This document shows, piece after piece, positions 1 through 6,459 of a stretch of DNA of 49,008 bases. The stretch's first letter is position 1. Every line of letters starts with the position of its first letter. Location: contig NZ_VUNR01000022.1 in the NCBI RefSeq assembly GCF_009695585.1, forward strand, positions 1-49,008, read 5' to 3'. This DNA is from Anaerovibrio slackiae. GTDB taxonomy: Bacteria; Bacillota; Negativicutes; Selenomonadales; Selenomonadaceae. The notes below the pieces were generated by a model that ran no database searches, was not told where the DNA came from, and saw nothing but the letters and a program-made list of their open reading frames with translations. A program made the translations under genes and the position numbers.

Positions 1-132
1 CATAATATTTACAAACATGCCTTTGGGATTTTTGCTTATAATCCTGAAGGTTTGTTAAGTGCACTTTATTTCAAGAATTTGCTTCAAAAACTTTTGAGAA
101 AACCTGTTGACATATTACCAGGTTGCTTATGA
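1..132 (+). CDS. 3' end of an unidentified protein (partial)
   Basis: Frame 1 is open from the first base to a TGA at 130-132 and reads as 43 residues ending in LRKPVDILPGCL. The start lies outside the window. I recognise no family. The case for a real gene is the open frame together with a good hairpin-plus-T-run terminator on the same strand beginning about 20 bases after the stop. The gene would face the minus-strand genes that follow. A chance open frame of this length is possible. Confidence 0.4.
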   Translation, partial: HNIYKHAFGIFAYNPEGLLSALYFKNLLQKLLRKPVDILPGCL

Positions 133-152
133 AACACTTTAAAATGACACCG

Positions 153-204
153 AAGCACCGTTACAAAAATAAAAAATTCCTCTGTAACAGTGCTTTTCTT
201 TTTT
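153..204 (+). terminator. Rho-independent terminator of the upstream plus-strand gene
   Basis: Arms AAGCACCGTTACA (153-165) and TGTAACAGTGCTT (183-195) pair over 13 positions with one mismatch around a 17-base A-rich loop, followed by TTCTTTTTT. The loop is longer than usual, but the T-run is on the right side for the gene ending at 132. Confidence 0.65.
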
Positions 205-316
205 CAGAGTTTTTTCATTTTTCCCAAACACTTCTACCAAGACACAAAAAAATAAGGACACAGCCCAAAACTGCATCCTCATTAGCAAGCCAAATACCCT
301 GCCCAAAATATGAAAC

Positions 317-400
317 ATGAATCATGAATCATCAAATATCAAATATGAATCATGAATCATCAAATATCAAATATGAAATATGAAATTTCAAATACCAAAT
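317..400. repeat. 28-bp tandem repeat, two perfect copies plus one degenerate
   Basis: The 28-base unit at 317-344 (starting ATGAATCATGAATCATCAAA) is repeated exactly at 345-372, and a third, diverged copy occupies 373-400. Each unit contains smaller repeats of ATGAATC and CAAATAT. The array ends 8 bases from the stop codon of the HEPN gene, so it lies in the 3' region of the MNT/HEPN transcript. I see no protein-coding role for it. Confidence 0.85.
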
Positions 401-408
401 TTTACATT

Positions 409-804
409 TCAAAGCTCATTCATCTTATTCAGAAGCTCTTTTTCCAGCACAACAAAAGCCGCAATAAAGCTGTCCCTTATCAACAGCAACATTTCATCTA
501 CCTTATCTTCATCGTACATATGCGCAGCCATATTACGCTTTTTCAGCATCATCAGCCACACAGCTTCATCATTGATAAAACCATGCCTATAGGCAAGCTG
601 CAAAATTTCCCTAGGAGAGCCTGTAGCAGCCCCCTCTACCCCATGCAGGCGCAAAGCTTCACCAACGGCTTTCCAAGCAAGTTCAAAAGTAAGATTAAAC
701 TGACCTATTACACCAGTACGATAAATTTCATCCTGCGTTGCCATCACAAAATCAGCACGCTTCAACACCTGTAAACAATTAGAAAAATTATCCAGTTTTT
801 TCAT
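409..804 (-). CDS. hepT: HEPN-domain protein, HepT-like toxin (nucleotidyltransferase substrate-binding family)
   Basis: A 131-residue all-helical protein of the HI0074/TIGR01987 family (nucleotidyltransferase substrate-binding protein). The HEPN active-site motif R-x4-H-x-Y is visible as R90, H95 and Y97 (KKRNMAAHMY). In characterised MntA-HepT modules, HepT is an RNase toxin and MntA silences it by AMPylating the tyrosine of this motif. The gene overlaps the 3' end of the upstream MNT gene by 17 bases, so the two are probably translated together. All motif residues are intact. Family assignment is firm; toxicity is inferred from studied relatives. Confidence 0.85.
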   Translation of the reverse strand: MKKLDNFSNCLQVLKRADFVMATQDEIYRTGVIGQFNLTFELAWKAVGEALRLHGVEGAATGSPREILQLAYRHGFINDEAVWLMMLKKRNMAAHMYDEDKVDEMLLLIRDSFIAAFVVLEKELLNKMNEL

Positions 805-1081
805 AAAGCGTAATTCCGTCCCTTTCTATCTCACATTTCAACCCATCTGAAATTCCTTTATCCAGCTCCACAATATCAAACATAAGCAGTGAGAAAATCT
901 TTTCCTTCACATCCCAATAAAAGCCGTCAAAATCCCCCCCGGCAACGGCAATGTCCACATCGCTTCTATCCACATTCGTTCCTCTAGCGCGGGAGCCAAA
1001 CAATATCACTCTTTCAATCCCTCTAGCTTTGGCAAATTTCATAATATCTTTCAACACTCTATCAGGAAGATTATATCTCAT
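788..1081 (-). CDS. mntA: Minimal nucleotidyltransferase, MntA-like antitoxin
   Basis: A 97-residue MNT-fold protein. The nucleotidyltransferase signature GS-x10-D-x-D is complete: G29-S30, then D41 and D43, inside FGSRARGTNVDRSDVDIAV. An AAGGTGG ribosome site precedes the ATG. It is the first gene of the pair with the HEPN protein. In type VII toxin-antitoxin systems this enzyme inactivates HepT by transferring AMP to its motif tyrosine. The length is typical of stand-alone MNTs. A possible 28-codon upstream reading frame ends in a TGA that overlaps this ATG. Confidence 0.88.
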   Translation of the reverse strand: MRYNLPDRVLKDIMKFAKARGIERVILFGSRARGTNVDRSDVDIAVAGGDFDGFYWDVKEKIFSLLMFDIVELDKGISDGLKCEIERDGITLYEKTG

Positions 1082-1164
1082 AAGCAGCCCACCTTGCTTT
1101 TATCCAACCTGCCAAACCATCTCATAACTCCCGGCACATCACCCTGCACCGCTTCCGTTCTCAT
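1078..1164 (-). CDS. Possible 28-codon leader reading frame upstream of mntA
   Basis: An ATG at 1164-1162 opens 28 codons ending in DKSKVGCL. Its TGA overlaps the mntA ATG as ATGA, an arrangement typical of translational coupling. I see no strong ribosome site in front of it and no recognisable family. It may be a chance frame between the RpiR gene and mntA. Confidence 0.22.
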   Translation of the reverse strand: MRTEAVQGDVPGVMRWFGRLDKSKVGCL

Positions 1165-1191
1165 CTGCCGTATTCAATCAATCTAATAGCC

Positions 1192-2037
1192 TCAATACTG
1201 AAAATGCAGCTTCAGCCAGTTATCCCGCTGGCTCACATCCTTCAGCCCCTTCTGGGCCACCAGGGAGGCAAACAGCACATCCACCACATACTTGGCACCT
1301 GCCAGGAAAATCCGCGGCCCCAGCTCCTCCAGCTTCTTCACGCTGGCCACCGGCAGCATAATATCCGCCAGGCCGCCCAGGGTGGTATCTGTCTCCGAGG
1401 TAATCAGAAGTATCTTGCCGCCCTTGCTCTTGATGGTACGGGCCATATCTACCAGCATGCGGTTCTCACCGGTACGGCTGATAAATATGCTGAGATGGCT
1501 CCTGGGCGCACTTGCCGCCATCAGGTACATCTGCCCCACCGAGGCGGTCAGGCTATAGCTCTTATCCACCATAAGCAAGCTGGATGCCGCCAGATTGGCT
1601 ATATTGTAGTTGTCATCCGTAGCATAAAAATCCAGATGCCCGGCCGCCTTGATAGCCTCAATAGCCTTCACCACCAGCACAGGCTGCAGCCCTGCATGGG
1701 TGTCCTTCAGGGCATTCACCTCCATATGGGTGACCTTGTCCATAATCATCCGCACCGTATCTCTGCTGTTGAAGCCCTCGTACTTCTGAGGCTGATTGAC
1801 ATATTGCAGCATCTCCGCCATAAAGCGTATCTTGAAATCCGTATAGCCCTCAAAGCCCATCTTCTGGCTAAAGCGCACAATAGCCGCCGAGCTGGTATAA
1901 GTCAGCTTGGCCAGCTGCCGAGTGGACAGTGCTGCCAGCCCCCGGTAATTCTCCAGCAGAAAATCAGCAATCATTTTCTCGGAGTCAGAAAATCCCTCTT
2001 GTTCCTTCAGTTCCTTAATCAGCTTTGACAAAACCAT
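1192..2037 (-). CDS. MurR/RpiR family transcriptional regulator
   Basis: 281 residues with the family layout: an N-terminal RpiR helix-turn-helix (about residues 1-77, containing LTYTSSAAIVRFSQKMGFEG) and a C-terminal SIS sugar-phosphate isomerase-type domain (about 125-260, with FISRTGENRMLVDMA) that normally binds phosphosugars. Such proteins regulate sugar or amino-sugar use. It lies downstream of the GH9 glucanase on the same strand but has its own promoter, and a terminator separates the two genes. A role in controlling carbohydrate genes is plausible, but its target cannot be read here. The GGGGGG ribosome site sits very close to the ATG. Confidence 0.88.
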   Translation of the reverse strand: MVLSKLIKELKEQEGFSDSEKMIADFLLENYRGLAALSTRQLAKLTYTSSAAIVRFSQKMGFEGYTDFKIRFMAEMLQYVNQPQKYEGFNSRDTVRMIMDKVTHMEVNALKDTHAGLQPVLVVKAIEAIKAAGHLDFYATDDNYNIANLAASSLLMVDKSYSLTASVGQMYLMAASAPRSHLSIFISRTGENRMLVDMARTIKSKGGKILLITSETDTTLGGLADIMLPVASVKKLEELGPRIFLAGAKYVVDVLFASLVAQKGLKDVSQRDNWLKLHFQY

Positions 2038-2073
2038 TCCCCCCAGCGGTTTATCTACTTACTTATATATCTA

Positions 2074-2102
2074 AGTATAGCAAAATTCCCCCTGCCTGAA
2101 AA
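2074..2102 (-). promoter_or_regulatory. SigmaA-type promoter of the RpiR regulator
   Basis: On the minus strand: TTTTCA (-35, 4/6), a 17-base spacer, then TATACT (-10) with an upstream TGC that makes an extended -10. It lies about 37 bases before the start codon and just after the GH9 terminator. Confidence 0.6.
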
Positions 2103-2133
2103 GGAAACTGCACCATCACAACTAAAAAAGCGC

Positions 2134-2175
2134 AAAAAAAGACAGCTCCGAGGGGTTGGACTAATAGGAGCTGTC
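2134..2175 (-). terminator. Rho-independent terminator of the GH9 gene
   Basis: A perfect 9-base stem, GACAGCTCC (2141-2149) with GGAGCTGTC (2167-2175), has a 17-base loop. On the minus strand it is followed by seven T residues (2134-2140). Confidence 0.85.
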
Positions 2176-2217
2176 ACAGAAAAGAGATGATTGCACGAAG
2201 AAACTGTGCAATATTTT

Positions 2218-4023
2218 TTATTTAAAGTCCCAGAGCGGGAAGTCTCTGGTGAGCTTCAAATCGTCAGCCTTGATATTCTTGTCCGGCTGCATGAAGTAAG
2301 ACAGGGCATAAATGCCTGCACCGCAATAATCAATAGCATACTCGTTAGTGGACCAGGACATAAGCACATCAATATAGCACTTGGCCGGTGCCGGATTGTA
2401 CTTGGCAATATACTCGGTCTGGTCAGGGTCACCGCCGGACACGGCATTCGGACCGCCAATCAGAAGGCCTGGCACATAAGCGCCGGTGCTTTCATGGATA
2501 CGGTTATGAGGATGCTCAGGCGGATTCTCGCCTACGCCGGTCATAAAGCTCTTGTTGAGGACATTTCTGCCAAACATATAATGAATCTGGCTCAATGCAC
2601 CCTCCACATAAGCCTGCTTCGGTGCCAGCTGGTTAGCCAGCAGCAGGATATCCCCCTTGGTTACGGCATTCTTGGTAGAAGCCCAGGTATATTCATTCTG
2701 CTTGAGGGAGCAGTCAAAGCCGTCCTTGCCGATAGTGTCTACAATATCATCGGCATAGCTGATGAGGGCTGCCTGCACCTTTGCCTTGAACTCAGGATTT
2801 GCCTTGGCGGCCTTGGCATAGCTGAACTGTGCCAGTGCCAGGGTATCATCCCAGGTAAAGAAGCTTGGCTTCCGGGTGATGACGTCCTTCTGCGCCGTCA
2901 TGAGATACTTCTCATATTTCTTGTCGCCGGTGGTGCGGAACAGCTCCGCTGCCAGCCAGCAGCGCTCGGTGGCATCCGCAGTATCGTTATAAGGGCCGGA
3001 ACCGCTTTCCTGTCCCTCATCCACCCGGTAGACGGACTCCTTCTCCTTGGCAAGATATGCCCATGCCTTCTCGGCATTCTTCAGGCAGTCCTTGGCAAAT
3101 GCCTTGTCAATGTCAGCATACACCCTGCCTGCCATCGCCATGGAGGCGCCATACATTGCGGTGCTGGCAGTGCAGGTGCTGTACAGGTAACGCTGCTGGG
3201 TATCGGTATCAGGTGACTTGTCAAAGCCCGGCCACTGGGCACCGGAAATCTTGTGGAAGGTGCTGCCGTCGCTGCGCTGCATCTTCTTCATAAACTCCAG
3301 CTCGAACTTTACCTCGCTGAGGGCATCAGGCATATTCTCCTCCTGCACGCCCTCCGGGAAGAAAAGCTGCCCCTTGAAGAACTTGTCTGGATTTGCCTCA
3401 TAAGCCATCATCAGCTCCGCGCTGGCAATGGCAGCCGTAGTGGTGTACTTGCCATAATCACCGGCATCATACCAGCCGCCGCTGGCATCCACCACATCAC
3501 CCTTCTTGTTCAGCTTGTCAGTAAAATAAACCTGGGCTTCCTTGTCCTGGGCATGGCCGCTGACAATCTTCAGTCCCGTCAGCTTGTCATTCATCGGCGT
3601 ATTGCTGCGGGACAGGGTGTATGAACGCCAATTCTGCAACGCAGGCACGGCATAAACATTCTTGCCAATAGCAAAGTCAGCAGATTCCTCGCCGCCTGCT
3701 ACCAGCTTGTAGGTCCCAGGCACCTTAAAATCAGAAAAATCAGCCCTTGCCACATACTCGCCGGACATATCGTCATAAGCCTTGTCAGTGAGCTTGCCCT
3801 GATATACGGTCTTGCCGGTAGCAGTGTCCACGAGGGAAAAATCCTTGCTGTCCCCCTTCAGGGAAATCATGGCCACCTTGCTGTAGTCCTCCAGGTAGCC
3901 TACCTGGTCAACGTGAATCCCCTCTGAAGCTGCCATTGCCACATTATCATTCATTGTGCCCAGCGGCAGCAGCATGCCAATCCCCAAAGCCGCCATAATC
4001 GGCATTTTCCTTGCTAATTTCAT
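2218..4023 (-). CDS. Secreted glycoside hydrolase family 9 endoglucanase
   Basis: 601 residues. An N-terminal signal peptide (basic start, hydrophobic core, cleavage near residue 31 after VAMA) is followed by a CelD_N Ig-like domain (about 35-120, IHVDQVGYLEDYSKVAMIS) and the GH9 (alpha/alpha)6 domain. The aspartates of the DAGD motif are at 186-189, and the general-acid glutamate E561 lies in NEYAIDYCGAGIYAL. The HNRIHES segment carries the conserved GH9 histidine. No carbohydrate-binding module, dockerin or S-layer domain is visible, so it probably acts free in the periplasm or medium on beta-1,4-glucans or their oligosaccharides. An AGGAGAAGG ribosome site fixes the start. The gene is monocistronic. 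Confidence 0.93.
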   Translation of the reverse strand: MKLARKMPIMAALGIGMLLPLGTMNDNVAMAASEGIHVDQVGYLEDYSKVAMISLKGDSKDFSLVDTATGKTVYQGKLTDKAYDDMSGEYVARADFSDFKVPGTYKLVAGGEESADFAIGKNVYAVPALQNWRSYTLSRSNTPMNDKLTGLKIVSGHAQDKEAQVYFTDKLNKKGDVVDASGGWYDAGDYGKYTTTAAIASAELMMAYEANPDKFFKGQLFFPEGVQEENMPDALSEVKFELEFMKKMQRSDGSTFHKISGAQWPGFDKSPDTDTQQRYLYSTCTASTAMYGASMAMAGRVYADIDKAFAKDCLKNAEKAWAYLAKEKESVYRVDEGQESGSGPYNDTADATERCWLAAELFRTTGDKKYEKYLMTAQKDVITRKPSFFTWDDTLALAQFSYAKAAKANPEFKAKVQAALISYADDIVDTIGKDGFDCSLKQNEYTWASTKNAVTKGDILLLANQLAPKQAYVEGALSQIHYMFGRNVLNKSFMTGVGENPPEHPHNRIHESTGAYVPGLLIGGPNAVSGGDPDQTEYIAKYNPAPAKCYIDVLMSWSTNEYAIDYCGAGIYALSYFMQPDKNIKADDLKLTRDFPLWDFK

Positions 4024-4108
4024 TTATTCCTTCTCCTTTGCCTAAAAATCCTCTTTCCAAAAAATCATTGAGCTCTCTTATGGCTTAACAATACCACACC
4101 CACAATCA

Positions 4109-4136
4109 ATAATAAACACTTGCAAATTAGCGTAAA
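4109..4136 (-). promoter_or_regulatory. Probable promoter of the GH9 gene
   Basis: On the minus strand: TTTACG, a 16-base spacer and TATTAT (5/6), about 85 bases before the GH9 ATG. Shifting the -35 by one base gives a 17-base spacer. I see no clear catabolite-repression operator. Confidence 0.45.
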
Positions 4137-4148
4137 ACATCGTGCCAA

Positions 4149-4192
4149 TAAAAAATACAATGCCGCGTAACATTGTTACACGACACTGTATT
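4149..4192 (-). terminator. Strong terminator at the end of the signalling operon
   Basis: A 19-base stem (4154-4192; arms AATACAGTG... and ...CATTGTATT read on the minus strand) has three positions that still pair as G-U in RNA and a loop of only about three bases. A T-run (TTTTTT) follows. It lies about 30 bases beyond the LysR stop. Confidence 0.85.
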
Positions 4193-4221
4193 CAGTCAAT
4201 TCATATAAGGTTCGGGAAATT

Positions 4222-5136
4222 TCAGTGCCCTTCCTTTTGGAAATGGCTCCTGAATTCCTCGGTGGCAATATAATGCTTGATAAAATCCAAAAATCTCCTG
4301 TCCATATCGCTCAGCTGCTTTTCCCCGCCCCAGTAAAGGCAGATATTCACCTTGAGGGGCGGTGTCAGCTGGCGGCGCACGAAAATCGTCTCCTCGTTGG
4401 TCACGAAGTCCGGCAGCACCGAAATCCCCAGCCGGTTGCCTACCAGCTGCTTGATGGTCTTCAGCTGGGTGGTGCACAGGAGGATATCCGGGATATACCC
4501 CCGCTCCACGCAGCGCTCGTACACTTGCTGGTACTGGTAGGTATTGGACTGCTGCATAATGAAGTGCTCATTCTTCAAATCATCAAAGCTGATTTCTTCC
4601 CTGCGTGACAGGGGCAGCTCAGGGCTGACGCACAGGCTCATGTTGTCGGTCATAATCAGCAGCTTGTTGCTCATTTCCTCCGCCCGGCTGGAAAAAATAA
4701 TGCCAAAATCCAGCTCCCCGGAGTTGGCCTTCTCCATGACCTCCGTAGAGTCCCCGTACTCCTTCACATCCAGGTTCATATCAGGGTACATAGCCTTGAA
4801 GCTGGTGAAAAGATCCGGAAACAGGTATGCCTCCACCATAGGGGGAATGCCAAAATGCACCGTCCCCTGCTTTTCCAGCTGAAAACGCTCCATGTCCCGG
4901 TAGGTATCCTCCACGGATTTCATAATCTGCTCCGCATGGAGAAGAAACGCCTTGCCCTCATTGGTGAGGGTGACATGCTTCTGCCGCCTGTCAATCAAAG
5001 TCAGCTTCAGCTCCGTCTCCAGGGACTTGATGGCCTTGGTAACAGAAGGCTGGGAAACATGCAGTTCCTCCGCCGTCCTGGTAAAATTCTTCAGTCGGCT
5101 CAGGGTGCAGAAGTATTCCAGTTGTCTAAAATCCAT
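4222..5136 (-). CDS. LysR family transcriptional regulator
   Basis: 304 residues: an N-terminal winged helix-turn-helix (MDFRQLEYFCTLSRLKNFTR ... VSQPSVTKAIKSLE, about 1-60), a linker helix, and a substrate-binding domain (about 90-295). It is the last gene of a five-gene minus-strand operon, starting 11 bases after the FIST gene, with ribosome site GGGGGTGG. LysR proteins usually control a divergent or neighbouring gene in response to a small molecule. Here there is no divergent partner, so the target may be its own operon or a distant gene. The effector cannot be predicted. Confidence 0.9.
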   Translation of the reverse strand: MDFRQLEYFCTLSRLKNFTRTAEELHVSQPSVTKAIKSLETELKLTLIDRRQKHVTLTNEGKAFLLHAEQIMKSVEDTYRDMERFQLEKQGTVHFGIPPMVEAYLFPDLFTSFKAMYPDMNLDVKEYGDSTEVMEKANSGELDFGIIFSSRAEEMSNKLLIMTDNMSLCVSPELPLSRREEISFDDLKNEHFIMQQSNTYQYQQVYERCVERGYIPDILLCTTQLKTIKQLVGNRLGISVLPDFVTNEETIFVRRQLTPPLKVNICLYWGGEKQLSDMDRRFLDFIKHYIATEEFRSHFQKEGH

Positions 5137-5147
5137 GCCGCCACCCC

Positions 5148-6338
5148 CTACATCACCAGCATGGTAAAGGTGGTATTGTGGAAGGTATTCTTCTCCCTGC
5201 TGCCGCCTGCGGCACGGCTGGGGCAGATTTCCCCGAAGGAATAAAAGCCGGACATGCTCATGCCCTCAGGTATCATGTGCACATAGCCCTGTGCCTCCAG
5301 CTCGATATCATTGGCATAGCTCATCAGCCTTGAGGCGCAGGAGGTAATAATCAGCGTGGAAAAGTCATAGTCATGCCTTTTCTTGACCTCCGCCAGTGCC
5401 CTGATGGCAACCTCCTCCACGGAATCATGGATGTCCTCCTTGCTGATGATGCCAATCTGCACGTTGGCACCTAGGGGCACCTTGCCCAGAAACAGGCCGC
5501 CCCCGGTCTCCTTGTCCACAAAGGCCAGCTGGCGCATCAGCTCCATCTCGCCGCCTTCCTCCGTCCTGTAGCGAATCCTGAAAGGCGTATTCACATAATC
5601 GCAGACATTAACTTCGGGATTGATGCTGAAACCTGCCTTGTCAAGAGCTTCTGCCAGAGGCATATCATCCAGCTTCATGACCATGTTGCCCTGCACCTCT
5701 GTCACAACGCCCTCGTAGTCCAGAGTGCTTTCCACATTAAAGCCGTACTGAATTACCTTCTGCACCTTGCCGGTAATCACCATCAGCGCCAAGGCATGAT
5801 TCATGACGCGCTTGCCGCAGACAACACGGCATTCATTCATCACAAAGCTATCGGAAGCCAGACCGCCATACACCGGCACACCGTGGCAAAGCTCGTCCAG
5901 GGTATCCACAAAATCCTCCCCCATCATATCCAGAGTAGGATTGCCATAGGCCAGCACCAGCTTTACATCCTCATCATCCACACCGGCAGTCAGGCTGTTG
6001 TACAGAGCCGTTATCCCAGCCCTGGCATTGGCAGCCGTCAGTTCATTGGTGCAGCCCGTATGAAAAACGCAGTCCCCGGAGGTAAAGATATGCAGGGAAA
6101 TCCCCTCATTCTTGAAGCCATCCATGGTAAACATGGCCACAGCCGTAGTGCCCACAATGGGCACCCCGAACTCATCCTGCAACCTGCCGGCCAGCTCCTC
6201 CAAATCCGTATCAGGATGGGCAAACAGCAGCCCCGCGCTATGGGCCTCCAGCTTAAAATCACCGAACTGTGACACCAGCTCATCTATCGCTATATCCAAA
6301 TCATCTATCTCATCAGTAAATAAAGCTACTGATTTCAT
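5148..6338 (-). CDS. FIST N/FIST C domain sensory protein
   Basis: About 396 residues forming a FIST_N domain (roughly 30-225) followed by FIST_C (roughly 235-385). FIST domains are small-ligand-binding sensory modules often encoded next to kinases and cyclic-di-GMP proteins. There is no signal peptide or membrane helix, so it is cytosolic. I place the start at the internal ATG at 6338 because GGAG lies 8 bases before it; the GTG nine bases upstream directly abuts that site. It sits between the hybrid kinase and the LysR gene and is probably the sensory partner of one or both. Confidence 0.82.
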   Translation of the reverse strand: MKSVALFTDEIDDLDIAIDELVSQFGDFKLEAHSAGLLFAHPDTDLEELAGRLQDEFGVPIVGTTAVAMFTMDGFKNEGISLHIFTSGDCVFHTGCTNELTAANARAGITALYNSLTAGVDDEDVKLVLAYGNPTLDMMGEDFVDTLDELCHGVPVYGGLASDSFVMNECRVVCGKRVMNHALALMVITGKVQKVIQYGFNVESTLDYEGVVTEVQGNMVMKLDDMPLAEALDKAGFSINPEVNVCDYVNTPFRIRYRTEEGGEMELMRQLAFVDKETGGGLFLGKVPLGANVQIGIISKEDIHDSVEEVAIRALAEVKKRHDYDFSTLIITSCASRLMSYANDIELEAQGYVHMIPEGMSMSGFYSFGEICPSRAAGGSREKNTFHNTTFTMLVM

Positions 6339-6459
6339 TGCTCTCACTCCACATATATCTCAAAATCCCCGAATTTATGACCTCAAGCCACAGCCTGAAA
6401 ACACGTCCCCAACATGTCAGGGGAGATATGCCCCGAAGCTATATCCCCCTTCAGGCAGG

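Noticed and set aside
123..320. 65-codon plus-strand frame
   Set aside because: It runs through the terminator hairpin at 153-204 and has no ribosome site or family resemblance.
317..400. CRISPR array
   Set aside because: The repeats are directly adjacent with no spacers between them.
6348..6459. Possible riboswitch or hairpin (GGGGGATAT...ATATCTCCCC) between the hybrid kinase and FIST genes
   Set aside because: The arms pair only with a bulge, and no known riboswitch core could be matched.
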